Source: Channallabes apus
Taxonomy: Eukaryota; Chordata; Actinopteri; Siluriformes; Clariidae
Direction: 5' to 3'
Assembly: GCA_030522415.1 (NCBI GenBank)
Contig: CM060125.1
Coordinates: 27,607,167-27,671,166, forward strand
Length of the DNA: 64,000 bases
The translations under genes and the position numbers were made by a program. Of the stretch, positions 61,226 to 64,000 are shown in pieces (the first letter of the stretch is position 1; the number at the start of each line of letters is the position of its first letter). The notes beneath the pieces are model-generated. The model made no database searches, had not been told where the DNA came from, and worked only from the letters and a program-made list of their open reading frames with translations.

Positions 61226-62250
61226 CTGCAACAACAAAAGTCCTCTCAGTCATTTATATTTTGGCAATATACAAAAACTGGTGTTAGTAATGACAGAAAT
61301 AGGAAATCACTTTGCTCTGCTCGACATAGAGAAACAAAACATAATTTAAAAAAAATACTCCACTGTTTCTTTCTTATGTTGGACTAATATCCAAAGATTG
61401 TCACCATTTTATGAATGAATATTTAAACATCACAATTAGTCTTTAGCAGGGAGAGCAACCTGGCACAACATAAACACATGCATTTAAGTGTTAGTAACCA
61501 AAGCAGTCAAATTCATTTTTCTTATTTTGAACCATAACAGAAACTTTAAAAGAACTCTTACCTTGATCACATGGGGTATCAATTCATAGTAACTAGGACA
61601 GTTAGTAAAAAAACAAACAGGACCAGAAGGTGGTCAACATGAGAAGGGAAGGTTTAGAGAAGATTCAGTTTGGGAAAACAATTCATAGTCCCAGCGCAGG
61701 GGACAGCCGTGAATAGCTGACACTCAGTGACAGCCAATGAAATTGAAGCAATTTTGCGGCTTTCCACATGGTGTGACCTTGCTTAAATAATAGCATAAAA
61801 TCGTCCAGACACCGGTTCGAATCCCGCTCTGGGTGAAAATGTAATAAATGTGAATCCTTTGGTTTACACATTTTTGCTTATGATTATCATTAAATTATAG
61901 CAACTGTGAGGTGAGTGTTAATTTTATTGCAAATCTCAATTGCAAACATGCATTTAGTACTGAAGCATAACTTGATAATGCAATGGTATGGTTATATCCA
62001 AAACTTGGTTTCTGGCTATTAAATAATAAGACTGACTTCACTTATTCAGCCAAAACACTTTTAATTAAAATTGCAATTAATTGTTACAATAGTTACCACA
62101 CTCATTAATTCATTTTACTTCTCACTATACATTATTCACTTTTCTTAATAAAGCATGCAGAAATGATTATATTTTAAACAAATATTGAAAAAACTCTTGG
62201 CAACAATAACATGGCAAAAAAACTGAATGCTAAATGCTAAAAATGAATGC
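61226..62250. other. No gene; tRNA-like B box at 61811
   Basis: CCGGTTCGAATCCCGCTCTG at about 61811 looks like a tRNA-type T arm/B box without a recognisable partner arm, probably a SINE or tRNA relic. GATTCAGTTTGGGAAAACAA at about 61663 recurs at 63333. Otherwise AT-rich. Confidence 0.45.
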
Positions 62251-62260
62251 TAATGATATA

Positions 62261-62930
62261 TTCATTCATTCATTTTCTATACCGCTTAATCCTGTGTTCA
62301 GGGTCGCGGGGGACCTGGAGCCTATCCCAGGAGACTAGGCGGGGTACACCCTGGACAGGGTGCCAATCCATCGCAGGGCACACACACACTCATTCACACA
62401 CTATGGGCAATTTAGGAACGCCAATTAGCCTAACCTGCATATCTTTGGATTGTGGGAGGAAACCGGAGTACCCCGGAGGAAACCCACCAAGCACGGGGAG
62501 AACATGCAAACTCCATGCACACAGAGATGGGAATCGAGCCTGGCTGGGGAATCGAACCCGGACCCTGGAGGTGCAAGGCGACAGTGCTAATTCAATTCAA
62601 TTAAATTTTATTTATATAGCGCTTTTAACAATGGTCATTGTCTCAAAGCAGCTTCACAAAAATTAAAGAAATTTAACAAAAAAAACAAACAAAAAAAATA
62701 TTATATATTTTATATATATATATAGAATAATTATATATAAAGTAATAAATAAATAAATAAAATTATAATAGAAAATAAAAACAAATAATAATAATAATTA
62801 TAGAAAAGAAAATAATTGGAAGTGTGGATGTGTGAGAAAAATGTGCAGATAATAATAAGACGAATGAATGAAATTTCTCTGATGAGCAAGCCAAGGGTGA
62901 TGCTAACCACTACACCACCACGCCGCCCTT
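62261..62930 (-). repeat. V-SINE-like element, minus strand, 9-bp TSD
   Basis: On the minus strand: head GGCGGCGTGGTGGTGTAGTG GTTAGCA, TCCGGGTTCGATTCCCC (B box), central domain GTTTGCATGTTCTCCCCGTG, 3' part CCGCGACCCTGAACACAGGA and the ATGAATGAATGAAT tail. Flanked by AATGATATA (62252-62260 and 62931-62939). The head is split by a LINE fragment (62591-62900). Confidence 0.9.
62591..62900 (-). repeat. LINE 3'-end fragment inserted in SINE head
   Basis: Plus strand starts TTCAATTCAATTAAATTTTA TTTATATAGCGCTTTTAACA, the inverse of the LINE tail at 12480-12520. Flanked by TGCTAA on both sides (62585-62590, 62901-62906). Interior (62690-62860) is low-complexity AT. Confidence 0.8.
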
Positions 62931-63190
62931 AATGATATATACAATTTACAAAAAAAAGTATATTTAATAGTTTTGCCTTGTCCTTATACTCAAGAATGAA
63001 TGTTTAAAATGAATGGGGCAACCAGAGTGTCTTACAGATTTCAACAGAAAGATAAAAGAGATAAATAAACACATAATAATAATAATAATCAGATGAGTGG
63101 GCATTTTTAATTGTTCTTTAATTAGGGCAGCATTAGTGAAGAAACTATAAAGAACAAGAAGAACAAAAAAAATACACACTTGAGAAACCA
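62931..63190. repeat. Local segmental duplication, copy 2
   Basis: Same order and orientation as 55490-55800 (ATACAATTTACAAAAAAAAG, GTCTTACAGATTTCAACAGA, AATAATCAGATGAGTGGGCA, ACAAGAAGAACAAAAAAAAT). Diverged by substitutions and indels. Confidence 0.85.
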
Positions 63191-63454
63191 CTGTCAGTCT
63201 CCCCCTTTCCTACTGTACATTATCGCTTCCCATCTTTGTCTTTTCATCTCATTAAATGTAAAAACCTGAAACTCTCTCTCTCGTGTGTACGAGTCAGCTG
63301 TTTGGGTTGAGAAGGAAAGATGTACGTGAAGATTCAGTTTGGGAAAACAATTTGTGATCCTGGCGCAGGAGGACTTTGGTTAGACAGCTCTTTCAGGTCC
63401 TGAAAAACCTGCATTTTACCTGTTAAAAAGAACAAATATTTTGTTTAATTAATT
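63191..63454. other. No gene recognised
   Basis: Contains a second copy of GAAGATTCAGTTTGGGAAAA (63328) shared with 61658. Nothing else supportable. Confidence 0.5.
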
Positions 63455-64000
63455 CAGTTTCAATTCAATTCAGTTTTATTTGTATATCGTTTTTAACAAT
63501 TGACATTGTCTCAAAACAGCTTTACACAATCAAAAGAATTATTTAAGTTGTATGGAATGTGAATGTGTATGAATCAAAATGTTCAGATATTCCCTGGTGA
63601 GCAAGCCCGAGGGCGACAGTGGCAAGGAAAAACTCCCTGAGATGGTAATAGGAAGAAACCTTGAGAGGAACCAGACTCGACAGGGAACCCATCCTCATCT
63701 GGGTGAAACAGATAGCAGGAAATGATCTGCATTTATACAGTGTTAAGTGTTAGGTTCAGCTATAATAGTTGATGTTAATTGATGTTATAATAGTTGATGT
63801 AAAATGGAGTCCAGTAGTTATTCGAGACTCAGATAGACTTGTAGAAAGTTCCAGTCCTGAACTATCGAATTGTCAAGTCCTCAGAGAAACAGCTGACAAC
63901 ACCAGTCGAGGCCAGAACCATCTTCTAAGTAGATAGAATCATCCCCAGACATCAGGCGCATCCTAAAGAGACACACGGGGCATCCATGCGATGAGACCTC
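63455..64000 (-). repeat. LINE 3' end, minus strand, runs out of window
   Basis: Plus strand starts TTTCAATTCAATTCAGTTTT ATTTGTATATCG, then GACATTGTCTCAAAACAGCT, AAAACTCCCTGAGATGG and GAAGAAACCTTGAGAGGAAC. Inverse of the repeat at 11846-12530. Extends past the right edge. No reverse transcriptase in the visible part. Confidence 0.65.

Noticed and set aside
61811..61831. tRNA gene from GGTTCGAATCCCG
   Set aside because: Only the T-arm/B-box-like stretch is present; no D arm, anticodon arm or acceptor pairing found.
62247..62666. 139-codon ORF
   Set aside because: Runs across an inverted V-SINE and a LINE fragment; antisense translation of repeats.

Overview
The window is vertebrate nuclear DNA, almost certainly from a teleost fish. 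Evidence for this is several independent Tc1-like DNA transposons, hAT-type nonautonomous elements, V-SINE-type SINEs with an ATGAATGA tail, an RTE-type LINE, a sushi-like Ty3/gypsy element, a BEL/Pao element, a DIRS fragment, a transposase-like family I associate with DUF6729 in fish genomes, and many CA/TA microsatellites. The repeat mix suggests an ostariophysan, perhaps a catfish, but that is only an impression. There are no operons or bacterial features. No complete, confidently identifiable host gene is present. Much of the annotated DNA is transposable elements at different stages of decay, separated by AT-rich noncoding DNA.

Layout. 1-1904: part of a TIR element with possible exons of a spliced mini-gene. 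2.4-5.3 kb: three Tc1 fossils, one split by a solo LTR. 7.9-9.6 kb: three-level nest of LTR in hAT in hAT, with the outer hAT sitting in a coding-like patch. 11.8-12.5 kb: LINE 3' end. 12.7-16.0 kb: Tc1 element with long TIRs that has swallowed a gag-only gypsy element. 17.4-19.9 kb: membrane-protein-like ORF broken by an RTE LINE. 20.6-24.8 kb: sushi-like gypsy element with near-exact ends but broken ORFs. 25.8-27 kb: second copy of the 4.5-kb LTR family, a MITE-like piece and half a Tc1. 27.3-35.5 kb: BEL/Pao element on the minus strand, broken by a related solo LTR and a hAT MITE. 36.8-41.7 kb: candidate 4.9-kb TIR element holding a tandem duplication, a tRNA-Ile(UAU)-like gene, a minisatellite and a two-exon mini-gene. 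42-45 kb: inverted Tc1 remnant, SINE and possible host exons on the minus strand. 46.7-49.1 kb: Tc1 element split by a hAT MITE. 49.4-50.8 kb: DIRS remnant. 51.2-52.7 kb: Tc1 element with both ends. 55.5-63.2 kb: locally duplicated DNA around a decayed DUF6729-like transposase gene, which contains a Tc1 derivative coding only for the DNA-binding domain and a solo LTR. 63.5-64 kb: LINE 3' end.

How the parts relate. The elements mostly interact by insertion, and clean target-site duplications give a relative chronology: a fossil Tc1, then a gypsy inside its TIR; the BEL element, then a BEL-family solo LTR and a hAT inside pol; the DUF6729 locus, then an LTR and a Tc1. The items most likely to be more than ordinary repeat decay are the 142-aa DNA-binding-only Tc1 ORF, the two TIR elements with spliced mini-genes, the DUF6729-like locus, and unrecognised exons on the minus strand at 43.3-45.1 kb. 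All calls are by eye, without alignments or database searches.
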